DNA of 64,000 bases, from assembly GCF_020882245.1 (NCBI RefSeq), contig NC_083597.1, positions 81,074,152 to 81,138,151 of the forward strand, given 5' to 3'. Below are positions 49,895-62,093 of the stretch, piece after piece. This DNA is from Rhopalosiphum padi (Eukaryota > Arthropoda > Insecta > Hemiptera > Aphididae). A program made the position numbers and the translations under genes. The notes beneath the pieces are model-generated. The model was not told the DNA's origin. It saw only the letters and a list, made by a program, of their open reading frames with translations, and did no database searches. The stretch's first letter is position 1, and the number at the start of each line of letters is the position of its first letter.

Positions 49895-51485
49895 TTCAAT
49901 GAGAGAGTTAAAATTATGTTCATAATTTATCATTAAATATATTAATCATTTGATATTACTACACACAATTTTATTATAAGTATATAAGACAAAAAAAAAT
50001 TACTTTAAGCTTACTTTAAGTATTCAGTGAGAGAGTTCAAAATTATGATCACAATTAATCATTTTAATATATTTCTCATCATTAATTCAAATTAATAGAA
50101 AATGTTGTAATTTTTTTCCTGATTTACATGCCTAAATATTTACTATAGTCTGTCCAACGAGAGAATGCGCCAATTCTACGCATCACCCCACGTCACTATG
50201 CTATCAAAACTGGTTTGTCATGGCTGAGTATCATTGGGGAATGCGCAGAAAAACTAATTTTGGTCGGTTTGCGGGGTGTTCTCTTGCTGGACAGAGTATA
50301 GTAATTTAACTTAAGTATCTATCCATAATCAATAGATATAATTTAGTATAAAATTCAAATCTTACTATTTAAAATAATATTATGGGTTCAGTGAGAGAGT
50401 TCAAAATTATGTTCATAATTTATCATTAATTATATTTCTCATCATTCTATATTATTATATACAATTTTATTATAAGAATATTAAGAAAAAAAAAGGATTA
50501 CTTTAAGCTTACTTTAAAATTTAAACATTCAGTGAGAGAGTTCAAAATTATGATCACAATTAATCATTTTAAAATATTTCTCATCATTAATTAAAATAAA
50601 TATAAAATGTTGTAAATTTTTTTCTGATTTACATACCAGTGTATACTAGTAATTTTACTATAGTATCTTACAATAATCAATAGATATAATTTAGTATAAA
50701 ATTCAAAACTTACTATTTAAAATAATATTATGGGTTCAGTGAGAGAGTTCAAAATTATGTTCATAATTTATCAATAATTATATTTCTCATCATTCTATAT
50801 TATTATATACAATTTTATTATAAGAATATTAAGACAAAAAAAAAGGATTACTTTAAGTTTACTTTAAAATTTAAACATTCAGTGAGAGAGTTCAAAATTA
50901 TGATCACAATTAATCATTTTAAAATATTTCTCATCATTAATTAAAATAAATATAAAATTTTGTAAATTTTTTTCTGATTTACATACCAGTGTGTACTAGT
51001 AATTTTACTATAGTATCTTACAATAATCAATAGATATAATTTAGTATAAAATTCAAAACTTACTATTTAAAATAATATTATGGGTTCAGTGAGAGAGTTC
51101 AAAATTATGTTCATAATTTATCATTAATTTTATTTCTCATCATTCTATATTATTATATACAATTTTATTATAAGAATATTAAGACAAAAAAAAGGATTAC
51201 TTTAAGCTTACTTTAAAATTTAAACATTCAGTGAGAGAGTTCAAAATTATGATCACAATTAATCATTTTAAAATATTTCTCATCATTAATTAAAATAAAT
51301 ATAAAATTTTGTAAATTTTTTTCTGATTTACATACCAGTGTGTACTAGTAATGTTACTATAGTATCTTACAAAAAATCAATAGATAAAATTTAGTATAAA
51401 GTTCAAAACTTACTATTTAAAATAATATTATGGGTTCAGTGAGAGAGTTCAAAAATATGATCATAATCAATCATTAAAAATTGTT
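49895..51485. repeat. tandem array of about 350-bp units
   Basis: Unit starts marked gggttcagtgagagagttc lie at 50384, 50732, 51082 and 51432, giving periods of 348, 350 and 350 bp. A more diverged first unit runs from about 49,895 and is split by a MITE. Each unit is itself dimeric: the cagtgagagagttcaaaatt motif occurs twice per unit, about 160 bp apart, followed by related tails. The last two full units are nearly identical, indicating recent amplification. Confidence 0.9.
50149..50295. mobile_element. second MITE family, copy 2, nested in the tandem array
   Basis: 147 bp with termini tctgtcca and tggacaga, interior shared with the copy at 21903-22066. It interrupts the oldest unit of the array and is absent from the later units. 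Confidence 0.8.
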
Positions 51486-52595
51486 CACATCATTACAATA
51501 AAAAATTATAAAATTGATGTTTTGTCGTCTGTTTTGAACGTCAAACTTTAGGAAAACCTATTTTAAAATTTATATCATTATGTTAAAACTAAGTATGCAA
51601 GTCATGCTATTTCAGATACAATGATAAGACTTAGTTAAGTTTTTATATTTACTAGGTGCACGACGCACTTCTGATAGAATATGGGATTTAATATAAAAAC
51701 ACAAATACCTATCAAATATAATTATTATATTTTATTAGATATATAATTTAAAAGAATATTAAAATTAAACATAATAAAAACATACCTAAACAATTCAACA
51801 AAGTTTTACGAAAGCACAATTTTGTTGAAATAAAATAATATATAATGTAAGGGAAATCTAAGTTCAAGTTAAAAAGTTATCACACCCGCTGAGCGAATTT
51901 AAAATCATTTTCTTTTTATATATATATATATATAATCATCATTACACAACCCTTTTACATGATTTTAAAACCCAGACGATTTAGTAACTTAGTCTAGAGT
52001 CCTAACAAACATACTTGTTTATAAAAAATTACAAAAAACAAAGCAAATATTAACATAATTAAATCTTAATGAACCAAAAATATATATCTAAATGTCGCAC
52101 TGGCGCTTAACATTATCAAAAATATCAGAATTAAGCACAGTGATACCAACATTAAAACGGCCTTACGGGAAATTCGCAATAGTACACGACATCACTGCAA
52201 AATGTCATTTACTTGTAAAAATAAAAATCGATCCGTGGGGTCGATATTTCCACAATATTTTATAAAATGTTTTGAAATGAAAAACTACTTACAATTACTG
52301 TAAAAAATGTTAAGTGTGAACACCAATTATATTATGAGTAGTAACGAAATGGTTTTAGAAAATGTTTTTAAATCTCTCATAAGTTATCTTTTAGACCGAC
52401 ATTTAGAAAGGAAAAAATAGTTGTCAACGCGTAACGTTTTTATTTGCTTTTTTAACACCACAATTTGAAGTCGTATTATAATACTAGATTATGCAAAATG
52501 AAAATATTCCAAGTTACTAAGTGACGATCTGATTGAAAAATTATAAAAATACTGTTATTGCCGAACAAGAAAGAAAAATAACAATAATAAATTAC

Positions 52596-52680
52596 CTTCA
52601 GACTGGTATATCCAATATTCCACAGAGATTAAGATATTTGTCACTTACACTAATAACACAGACGCGTTTTTATTAGAGAT
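52596..52680 (-). other. gw: candidate gawky 5' UTR exon end
   Basis: A consensus-like donor (GAAG/GTAATT) lies at 52596/52595, downstream of a CpG-rich block in the minus direction. The exon start is not determinable. It would splice to the acceptor at 48649. Confidence 0.3.
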
Positions 52681-52839
52681 TATTCACTTAATACTAACAT
52701 ATTATTTGTAACAATGTATGTATTATCATTTAATTATCATTATTAGGTACTTAATAGTTAATATTTATATATTTAAAACGATTTATGCGCAATTCTTGTT
52801 GATTTTCGTTGAACAAAAATAATAACAATATTATAATGA

Positions 52840-53310
52840 CTTTAATATATTCGTGGGGTGGAGATGTGTTCGCGTTTTGGTGAGAGATGAACGAAAACAC
52901 GACGGGCGAACGAAAACGCGAACGACGCCGAAAAATACAGAAGCACGACCGTGCAGTGCGCGAGAGGGCATCGTTCTACTGTCGGCCAATCGCCGCCGAT
53001 CCGGTTCACCTATTCCGTTCGGCCAATCTTCACTCGCTCGGCCGCCGTCGCCGCCGTCGCCGTCGCCGACGATACCACCTAACCCCACCGGCACTACCAA
53101 AGCAACGCTGCCGCCGCCACAACCACCTCCTTTTTGGACACCGCCGTCACAACTACCGTCGCCCGTTCGCCACGGCGCGACAATAAAAATTGATCTGGGA
53201 CGCGTACTAAGCGCGCGATAAAACGCACCACACTCGCTCTGTATAATTTACAATAATATTGTACAGTAGACGGCGGTGGCGGTCATAGCTCGATAACTAA
53301 GGGTGGTGAG
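52840..53310. promoter_or_regulatory. CpG-rich block, probable promoter upstream of gawky
   Basis: Sharply GC- and CpG-rich against the AT-rich background, with cgccgtcgccgccgtcgccg repeats. Open frames in several phases and both strands are composition artefacts. On the plus strand a strong donor (GTGAGTGAG at 53306) suggests that transcription could also leave rightward. Confidence 0.45.
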
Positions 53311-54340
53311 TGAGTGAATTTATGTGTGGTTGATTGCTGAATTTGTGAAACTTCAAAACTTGTAATATTATTTTACTATTGCCGTGCTCATGTACAGACG
53401 TTGAAATAAAAATGTATATATTATAAACACCCCCGAAAGTACGAGATTTAAGTGCCAAAAACATTTCGTCTGTTGTTGTTATTATATTGTTATTGTTATT
53501 GTTTTTGTTGTTGTTATGAAACGGAGTCCGTTACGTTTTGCGATCGCGGCCCCCATGTCGGTGCGCACAATTAGAAAGTACCTACATAGTAAATACAGTT
53601 TTACTGTGCGCATACGTTTTATGCGTACAACAATGTATGTACGATGTATTACTATGTACAATGGCGGAATGTATAAGACCTAGGCCGACGACACGGCGGT
53701 CACACTGTAGCCAACGAATACAATAATTATGGCGTGAATGCGTGATGTTTCGATTCGTATTTCTTTTTTAGTTCCCTTTCGCTACGCTTTACACGCGCAA
53801 ACAACGGGACTTTCCCCTCCGACGACGACGCCGCGGATGCCGCTGCGTCCGTTACAGTTAGATAGGTTTATTATGCACAGATTTATGTTTTTTTGCTACC
53901 GAGACATCCGAAAGATAATAACCGATGGAAATTGCATCAGTCAATAAGCTTCCCTTCCACCCAAAAAACTACGACCGTCACGTGCGTTACGCGAACTATT
54001 AGTACTACTATTATTATAGTTTGGTTGTGCAAAAAGGCGGAAAACAACAATCCAAAGATGAAAAAAAAATAGTAACGCAGAAAATCGTTCGCAACGACGA
54101 CACGGCAGCGGGGTCGTTGACATTTGACCGCTGCGTGCAACGTGAAAGTCGTCGACTGAGCCGGGAAACAAAATATCGTTAGTCGTTACTTATTTTTTGG
54201 GGCCAATCGGACAACCCTCCTCAACTCCCACCACCTACAAGGTCAACCCCATTTCATCCCCGCGCTCACTGATGATTTTTTTGTATGCATTTTTAGTTTG
54301 TACAAATCTAAATTAAATACATGTATTGAATATCTAAATA
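53311..54340. other. intermediate-GC stretch between CpG blocks
   Basis: It contains CpG-bearing segments at 53520-53860 and 53960-54180 but no open frame with domain or splice support. Confidence 0.35.
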
Positions 54341-54440
54341 ATATATTTATTGTAATAAAAATATTGTAGTAAGATTATTGATTTTATAAAAATCGGAATT
54401 GGTAGTTGGTACCAACACCACACGGGCGGCGGGTACACAC

Positions 54441-54474
<34 letters not shown>
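54441..54474. repeat. (AAT)n microsatellite
   Basis: Perfect AAT triplet run next to a GC-rich segment. Confidence 0.9.
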
Positions 54475-54475
<1 letters not shown>

Positions 54476-54499
54476 AATAATATAAAAATAAACACGCGC

Positions 54500-54860
54500 A
54501 AGACATGGTCGAGAGCCAACAGCAGCTGCTGTTGCTGGGCAAGTCTACAGAAGGGGTCACGATGGGAGGGGAGCAGCGACCGATGTGTTTTCGTGTGCGG
54601 CCAATGGATCGTGAAAAAACGATGAAAAAACAAACTCTGCGCCGCCGCCGTTACGTGGTATGTCGACGACGGTTGGTCACACTGCGATCAGACCGAACGT
54701 ATCTCGTAAAATACGGTGCAGCGGCAGCTTCCGACCGCACTAGCAGCGCGGGACCGGGGACACGCTCAAAACGACAAAATACGCTTCGGGCACTACCAAG
54801 GTTGCTCCTAATTTCTATGCTTGTAACCGTCGTCGTTCTCAGGGTCTGATCTAGCCTGCA
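54500..54860. promoter_or_regulatory. second CpG-rich block
   Basis: GC- and CpG-rich non-repetitive sequence. A 114-residue plus-strand open frame lies here, but its Arg-rich, low-information content and lack of any family motif suggest composition, not a gene. Promoter or untranslated first-exon sequence is more likely. Confidence 0.35.
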
Positions 54861-57800
54861 TGGATAGTCGACGTTAACTGCGTAATTTTCGTCAATAGGA
54901 TTTTTTTTTAAATATTTTTTTCTTCTACTCCTTCCACACGATCGCAGCTATTATGTACTATTATAATAATTCCCTTCTCTTGCCATAATAATATTATGGT
55001 CTCGGCGACTGTGTATACGTTTTGCAATATAATAATAATATCGTCATTGTTATAATTACACAATACCCTTCGTTGTCACCTGATACACGAAATGTATGCA
55101 TTACTACGGTCTACGATTGACGGACATCAACGGTGACCGGCAAAATGTAAACAACGGCGGCGGCGAATCAGACGATCCGCGATTTTGAAAGTACAGGCCA
55201 CGACCGACATGCGCAGAAAAATCGACAACAAAATCAAAGCACCTACACGAGACATACAACCTTGACTGAGAGAACTTTTTTTTTTTCAAAAACAAGTTAT
55301 TGCCGGTTGAACACTACACTTATAATCAACGTAACAGGAATCAAAAATCTAGCTATATTTAAATATTATTATGCATAACTATAATTATATTTAACAATAA
55401 ATGACATTTTCTGTTTGTTGGGAAAATATTTAAAATTATTTAGGATTTGTATTGCTCGTTAAGTTTCAGAACATAGTAATTATTACCATTATATTTGAAT
55501 CTAAAATTATCAACTAAAAATATATTTCTTGTCAATTAAAAAATATAATTTGATACTATAATATAGTTATCAATTACAATTAGTTAAATTTTGATATTTT
55601 AAAATAACACACAACAGATAAAAACTTAATGAACGTAAACATTTATTTCTTTTCATATTAACTGTACAACCATTTGTTATCAAAAATCTACTACTAAACG
55701 GTTTAAATAAAATAAATCCCACCAATAAAAGTTATCATATAAAATAATAGATACACGTACACTTCAACAACTATATTATTATCAACAGTGTTACACAAAA
55801 CAAATGAGAACATGTTGTGAAATAGCTGCAATTTACATGCTAATTATATTGTTGAGAATAGTTTTAGTTGTTTATTTTTATATAAGAACACACACACATT
55901 TTTTTTTTAAATACTTCGAAATATTAATATGTTTACTAAATTAATACAGTATACTATACAGTATACACTATATTATTATTTCATCCAAAATTGTATTTTC
56001 GTCTGAAAATATGTATTGAAATTTTTATAGACATTTAATTCGCAGTAAATAAAGTAAATAATAAATTAGTTACTATGATAAATCAATAACAAATTATAAA
56101 TGTTTTTTTCTAAAAATTACGAAAGAATAGATTTAGAGCGTATGCCAATATACTATAATTTACATAAACACGTCAACGTCAATACCACGCGAATCGCGAT
56201 TGTGTTATTACTTAATATTTATCAACATCAGAAAAAAATTCTGACAGATGATAAGACACGTGAAACAGCACGAAACTATAAGATACTCAATTTCGTATCA
56301 TGACTTTAAGAGTGCCACCAAATTATTAAACTCTACACAATTAATATCCTCATCATTAGTAAATACCACGAATAAATTACTTTTTTTAAGTCCATTAAAT
56401 AATGATATGAATGTATTAAATATACTTAAATTAAAAACATAAATGGTTCATCAAAATTGTATGGTTTATAATAAGAATGTTTCATTATTATTTTATTTTA
56501 CGATTTTTTTTCCATATTTTTATTGAAATGTAAAAAAATAAAGAAAGGAGGAAGTTAAGGTACAAATCAAAGTAGCAATAACAGACATCAATAGGAAATG
56601 AATGTTTTGGTTGAGCGCGTATAATTATTTAGGAAGACCTAATAGTGATTTTCATTTACATGTTATCTATTATTTCTAAAATTGCTTTTCGAGAGCAAAC
56701 AAGAATCATTCAATTCGTAAAAGTTTTTTTTTATAATAACATGTTTATAGGTTATTTAATAGTTGATGTAGGTACTAAATAAATTAACACAATTTGTTCC
56801 ATTAAAAGATATTTTATCCAAATATTTTGACAGCAAACATTTAATCAGATTAATGTGTTCTGCTTGTAAATGCAATTCATAAAAATAAGCACCATAATAA
56901 TCAAAAATAAATATAAACATTTCAAATTTACACCTAAATTGTTTTTAAAAGATTGATTTTACTGATTTGAAATCCACAAAACAATAGTTGATAAATATTT
57001 TTTCTATAACTTATTCATATTATTAATTATAAACATATTATATTTATATTTAATATTATATCTACATGAAAAATCATTGAGAAAACGGGTAGGTTTTACT
57101 AATTAGGTAAATTCAAAATTGAAATTTTAGTTGTTTTATTAAATTTTAACAAGATTAACTTAGGTAGAATTTAACACAATAAATAATAATCAATATGAAG
57201 CGCATCATTATGAATATAATTTTTATTAAATTAATGAAACAATTGCCTTATTGATCTTATAAAAACTATGCAAACTAAATTTGAAAATTTGATTTTATTA
57301 CATATGAATAAACTTACATTTGTAGAACAAACAAGTGTTAACTAGGAAATCTGCAGATCTTCTTAGATTACGAAATGGGTTACAAGATTATACTCCATAA
57401 ATAAACAATACATATATGGTATTATGAGTAAGAATGATTACAGAATCTTTAAAATGAATGAAAATAAATTTTTTTAACTAAAATAAACAAAAAAATTAGA
57501 GACAATTAATAATATTCAATATCAGTATAGTTAACAACTATAGAAATAACTCTCACTGTCATCGTAACTGAAAAATTTATAATATTTTAATGACCTCAGA
57601 AACGACGGGGAACGAAAAACCAGAGACAGTATATCAACAAAATGCAGACTAATATCATCCATCTCGCGCTTAAAGTCTGTATAGCTCCGATAAAATTAAC
57701 TATAAAGATAACGAACATTGAAGGTTTTAACTCCTGTTATCACTATCATAATTATGTTAAATGTTTAAAGAACTAATTATAATTATCAAGGTACATAATA

Positions 57801-58178
57801 TTAAGGCTACCTAAATAATATTAATAATAATATAACAAGTAATTTAAAAAATATTTAAATACGATAAAGAACGCTACATATTATTAATTTATTAATCGTG
57901 ACTCGCGAGTGTACCAACTATATCATATCGTATCGTTCATTTTTTAATCGATTTGTTTTTATCACGCAATAAGATTTTACAAAACGAATAGTGTCTATCT
58001 CTGTACCAATATTATTGTAATCCTAGAGTAAACGTTAAATAAACCAACGTTTCTTTGATTGTGGGTTAAACAAACTCGTGTAAACGCGTTCTATTTTCGA
58101 AGATATCGTTAACAAAAAATAGAAAATTGTTATGTCTTAAATTTTTATTATCAAAAATAATAATTAGCAGTATTTGAC
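54861..58178. other. intergenic stretch, no gene seen
   Basis: AT-rich with minor CpG segments at 55080-55260. Short open frames at 56100-56442 lack support. Confidence 0.45.
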
Positions 58179-58278
58179 GATGCAGTTTTAAGTAACCTGG
58201 TTACTAGTTTAGCAAACTATTATTATATTATATATTGTTGTTCACTAAACTAGAAATCGGGTTGCTCAAAACTGCATC
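58179..58278. ncRNA. miRNA-precursor-like hairpin, strand undetermined
   Basis: Arms 58179-58212 and 58245-58278 (34 nt each) pair with about six differences, some of which are G:U wobbles, around a 32-nt AT-rich loop. Size and imperfect pairing fit a pre-miRNA. A small foldback element would look the same. No homology to a known miRNA is recognised. Confidence 0.35.
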
Positions 58279-58299
58279 ACTAGAACACGCTTAATAGTA

Positions 58300-58500
58300 A
58301 TGATAACCATAAGCGTATTTGAGGGAAGCTTGGGGGGCGTAGCCCCCTCAAAATCAATCATAGCCCCCCAAATGGTTTGTAATATACCCTTCCACCTTTA
58401 TATATCTCAGGGAGCATACACACAGTACATACATGCAAATTATAATAGCCCTCCCAAATTTAAAACTCAAATTGCACCTATGATGATAACAACCAAACGA
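58300..58500. mobile_element. repeat fragment with ggggggcgtagcccc motif
   Basis: The self-complementary gggggcgtagccccc and nearby atagccccccaaatgg and atagccctcccaaattt runs resemble termini of decayed DNA elements. Open frames through it are not genes. Confidence 0.35.
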
Positions 58501-58849
58501 CGTAGTCCTATTATGGAAAAATTTGCAGATGGAAATGTGTGTGGAAAAACGCAAAGTATTAGCAAGAACGCGACAAAACACATTAGTATTTTTGACGCAC
58601 GAAAAATAATTTTTTTATTATTTTTTTCAGATATCAATGAAACAAGGCAAATGCTAATACTGATGTATTGATCGGCTTTCAAAACTAAAACAACGATAAT
58701 ATAAGTAATAATTATCATTACCATAATATTAGAACGATATATTTACGGAGAACCCGTACGAGGTGGGAAATGATTTTCTTCCTTCTTTTTATGGTAAGGG
58801 TCGTATGAAAATCGACATAATTTGACCTTTATATTATTATAGGTAGTGC

Positions 58850-59590
58850 GTATTTCTGATAACGATTGTCCCCACACAAACGCACACACACGCACGAGCG
58901 CGCGACGGTTTAATTCCAATTTCCAGCCGTAGATATATAGAGGGCACGCAAACGTAAGCACGCACGCTCACATACGACACGTAATTAACGGATGTGCAAC
59001 GATAATCTATTGACGCAAAAAAGTATTTTATGGTCAGGGGCTCAAAGCGGATAACGATATCGTATTATTATTATTTAAATCAATTACACTACGAAAATTG
59101 TTCGTATTTTTGTTGTCGTTATTGTCATTATCGTCTAGTTTCGGGGGGGAAGATGTGTGCCGTAAATGACAAAACAGACGTAAACAATTTTTAATAAATA
59201 AAAAAGCAAAAAACGTAAAAAAACGTACCTTGTATGTGTGTGTGATGCAGACGACAAAATGTGTTGTATGCAATCCGATTGTATAGTATCACAGGAATTG
59301 GTGTATACCGACGCCTGTGAGTGCGGTCGTCGTTTCAATCGGCCGACACGATAATTCAATGCGAATACGTCAACAAACGCGAATCGCATCCGAACAAGAC
59401 AGAGCAGACGCCATTTTTGTTTGTGATTATAGAAATGGGACAAGACAACGAAAGTATGCGGCGGTACCGCGCGCGCATCCGTCCGGTCGGTGCTGCTCCT
59501 GCTCGACGGCCGCTCGCGAATGCGCAATACGACGCGCATGGAAAAAGAAACCGACGCCCGCGCTCCTGTCACCGTTTCGTCCATGACAGC
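58850..59590 (-). promoter_or_regulatory. CpG-rich promoter / first-exon candidate with donor
   Basis: CpG-rich segments at 58860-58990 and 59310-59590. On the minus strand a strong donor (AAG/GTACGT) at 59229/59228 could end a 5' UTR exon beginning near 59,560. It includes a 14-codon upstream frame (ATG at 59414 in aaaATGG context, stop at 59370). It may be a distal gawky first exon or belong to another gene. Confidence 0.35.
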
Positions 59591-60150
59591 TCAAGCACCA
59601 CCGGCGGAATTATAAGTACATTAGTACCTATACCTACCTAATACATATATATATATAATATTATATTCATGTTCATAGGTCAATTTAGATGCCAATATTA
59701 TAACCGTCGTTACTCGTTTCTCTATATTATATTACACCCTAGATCAACACTAAATGTGAATTATATTTTAAATTAGAAAAAAAAATTATAATTTGTATAC
59801 AAAAATGTATTTTAAAGAAGGTACGTATTAGGTATAATAAGTAGGTAAGCTGTTTACCAAACTCTATTTGATTTCCAAGTTATGACTTATTATGAACACA
59901 GATTTTAAATTAACTGCAGGGTGCCTAGTGGTGTATGCTCATGAGGGGGATCAGGGTGTCATATCCCCCCCTTTGGATTTTTTTGTAATGATATATTATT
60001 TACATGAAAAAGAAATGTAGGGTCTGTGACTTTCAAAAAAGCTGAGCACGCCACAAGACTTTATTATAATTGATAAAACATTGAATAAAATTAATATATT
60101 TTATTTGTATGACTGACGGTGAGCTATAGTGAGCACGAACTAAAGATCTC
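59591..60150. other. intergenic stretch, nothing recognised
   Basis: AT-rich. A C-rich patch near 59,965 looks like a repeat fragment. Confidence 0.35.
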
Positions 60151-60158
60151 ATAAACTG

Positions 60159-60921
60159 CAGTGGCGTAACTGGGTGGTGCAAATACAGCACTTGCACCAC
60201 CACATTTTAGATGTGGTGGTGCAAAGGTATGTTTTTGCACCACCAGAAAATCATTGAAATGTATAATGTAATATATAAACAGGTACAAAATTGTAATTTT
60301 CGTGCATGTATTGGACATTATCAATTAAATTATTATTCTATCTTTATAGTTTATTTTAAAATAGTAAAATCAAAAATATGGCAATAATTCAGTACCTAAT
60401 AAATTATCAAAAATAGAATACATAAAACAAAATTACATTCAAAAAGGTTTTCCATTAATTACAGAGACATTAAAAATATTCCGAACAATACCTACTAATA
60501 CAGCAGGTTGCTAAAGATCTTTTTCTTGTCTAAAGAGGTTAAAAACTTACCTTAGAACGACTATGGGACAAGATGAAAGGCTTAGTAGTTTAGCTTTTAG
60601 CTTCTTTGTAGCTCGAAAAAAAAGAATAATATTAATTTGGATCAAGTAATTGATGAATTCGATTCGGGATCTGTGGAAAGACGACGTCGTCTCAACTTAA
60701 AATAAATAAAAAACATTTTTGACTGTTTTTTTATTAATATAATAATAATAAAGGTTTTACTGCTAAAATAATTCAAAATGTATTTAATATTTTAAGAAAT
60801 ATATTATGGGGAAAATTATTATGATTTTACTTAGGAAGTTGGATTATTGGTATGTTGAAATAATTATAAGTTGACAATATGCCACTGCACTACCAGCAAT
60901 TGGACCCAATTTACACCACTG
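60159..60921 (+). mobile_element. internally deleted hAT transposon with 8-bp target duplication
   Basis: Termini cagtggcgta and tacaccactg, flanked by ataaactg (60151-60158) and atagactg (60922-60929), 7 of 8 identical. It contains the 3' end of a hAT transposase frame (60448-60705). Most of the coding region is deleted. Confidence 0.85.
60448..60705 (+). pseudogene. hAT transposase C-terminal dimerisation domain, broken
   Basis: Reads FPLITETLKIFRTIPTNTAG, a stop, then RSFSCLKRLKTYLRTTMGQD, ERLSSLAF, and after a frameshift NNINLDQVIDEF to RRRRLNLK and TAA. This is the hAT C-terminal dimerisation motif. One stop and one frameshift make it non-functional. Confidence 0.85.
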
Positions 60922-60929
60922 ATAGACTG

Positions 60930-61990
60930 TACTCACGATTATAATATCTTTCTAAAAACGTTATTGCAAATAAAATAATAATAATAAAAAAAAACATCTA
61001 GTTATAAAATATCAATACCTATCCTAAAAAATAATTTGTTAGAATAAAATAAAATCGCGCGTGTTCATATTATGTGCATATACCTCTATAATTGCAATAC
61101 TCGAAATTGCTTAATAACTTATCTTTTTGTTTAATCACTTTGTATGCACAATGGTTTAACAAATAAATAAAAATAAACAAATATTACTTTTATTTGACAC
61201 AGACTTATTTTACTTACCAGTAAACCACTGCAATATACAGGTAGTGAGCAATAAAAATAGGAATACAATTCATAATAATATATTATAGCATATTAATAAA
61301 CTGCAGTAAACAGTATACATATTATTATAGTATAATGGATATTTACAAAATATTTACTTAATTATTTAAAAAAAAAATGAATGTTGCACAATCACTTTAC
61401 GTATGACTCAAGTGGTACTTATTAATAATTAAAATAATATTAATATAATAATTTCTTCTTAACTATATGATAATTTAATATGTTTCTCCTTATTAACAAT
61501 AAACCTTAAGAGTTAAATATATAAATATATTATTTGTTAACTATTGACATAAATAAATAAGTTACAACTTAACTTAGTTAACTGTTTATATTATATAGGC
61601 AATTTTAAGTATGTAGGTATCATGCAGTAGTAAATATCTATATCTAGATAATTAAGTATTGTAGTTTAAGACGTACATTCGAATATAGATACTTAAACAA
61701 TTAAGTTATGTGTCCATACATATTAAAATTGTCATCGGTGCTGCACATTGTGTCTTACAGAAACGAGCAGAAACAATAAATAATAAAAAATTATGCATGT
61801 GACGACATTTCCATAGATAATATTAATTTGTTATTCACGCTAAGGTTTTATATTGTCGATTATTATTGGTATTTTAATTTTTTATATTAAAAATTACAAT
61901 ATACACGATATTATACATACCTATACTATTGTTATCTCAGCCGTCAACTACGGTTGCCGTCTTGTTGCTCTACACTTGTGCGTTGTTTAA
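60930..61990. other. intergenic stretch, nothing recognised
   Basis: AT-rich with no supported feature. Confidence 0.4.
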
Positions 61991-61996
61991 TTAGGC

Positions 61997-62093
61997 ATAT
62001 ATATACACCGATACTCGGTAGTAAACCGCAAAGCTGTACAGCTGTACCTATAGATGCTCGAGACTTGTGTTAAATATTTTACAGAATAAATGT
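61997..62093 (+). promoter_or_regulatory. candidate TATA-type promoter with first-exon donor
   Basis: A TATATATA run at about 61,998 is followed about 30 bp on by GC-richer sequence. A consensus donor GTAAGT lies at about 62,092. This is the layout expected of a short 5' UTR exon on the plus strand for a gene beyond the window. No coding exon follows within the window. Confidence 0.25.

Larger units (their letters stand above)
48649..52595 (-). other. gw: probable gawky 5' intron with tandem array
   Basis: If the candidate 5' UTR exon at 52596 is real, this is its downstream intron. It contains an old half repeat unit (about 49230-49530), a MITE remnant and the 350-bp tandem array. The open frame at 48839-49063 has no support. 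Confidence 0.4.

Noticed and set aside
52853..53221. Plus-strand open frames of 122 and 99 residues
   Set aside because: Open in several frames because of CpG-rich composition. Arg/Pro-rich with no family motif and no downstream coding exon.
54505..54849. 114-residue plus-strand open frame
   Set aside because: Arg-rich, no domain, lies in a CpG block. More likely promoter or UTR.
58300..58671. 123-residue plus-strand open frame
   Set aside because: It runs through a self-complementary repeat fragment and has no protein-like features.
59135..59584. 149-residue minus-strand open frame
   Set aside because: It crosses a strong donor at 59229 and has no recognisable domain, so treated as possible 5' UTR.
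60124..60324. 66-residue minus-strand frame
   Set aside because: Lies across the left end of the hAT remnant, so it is transposon-end sequence.
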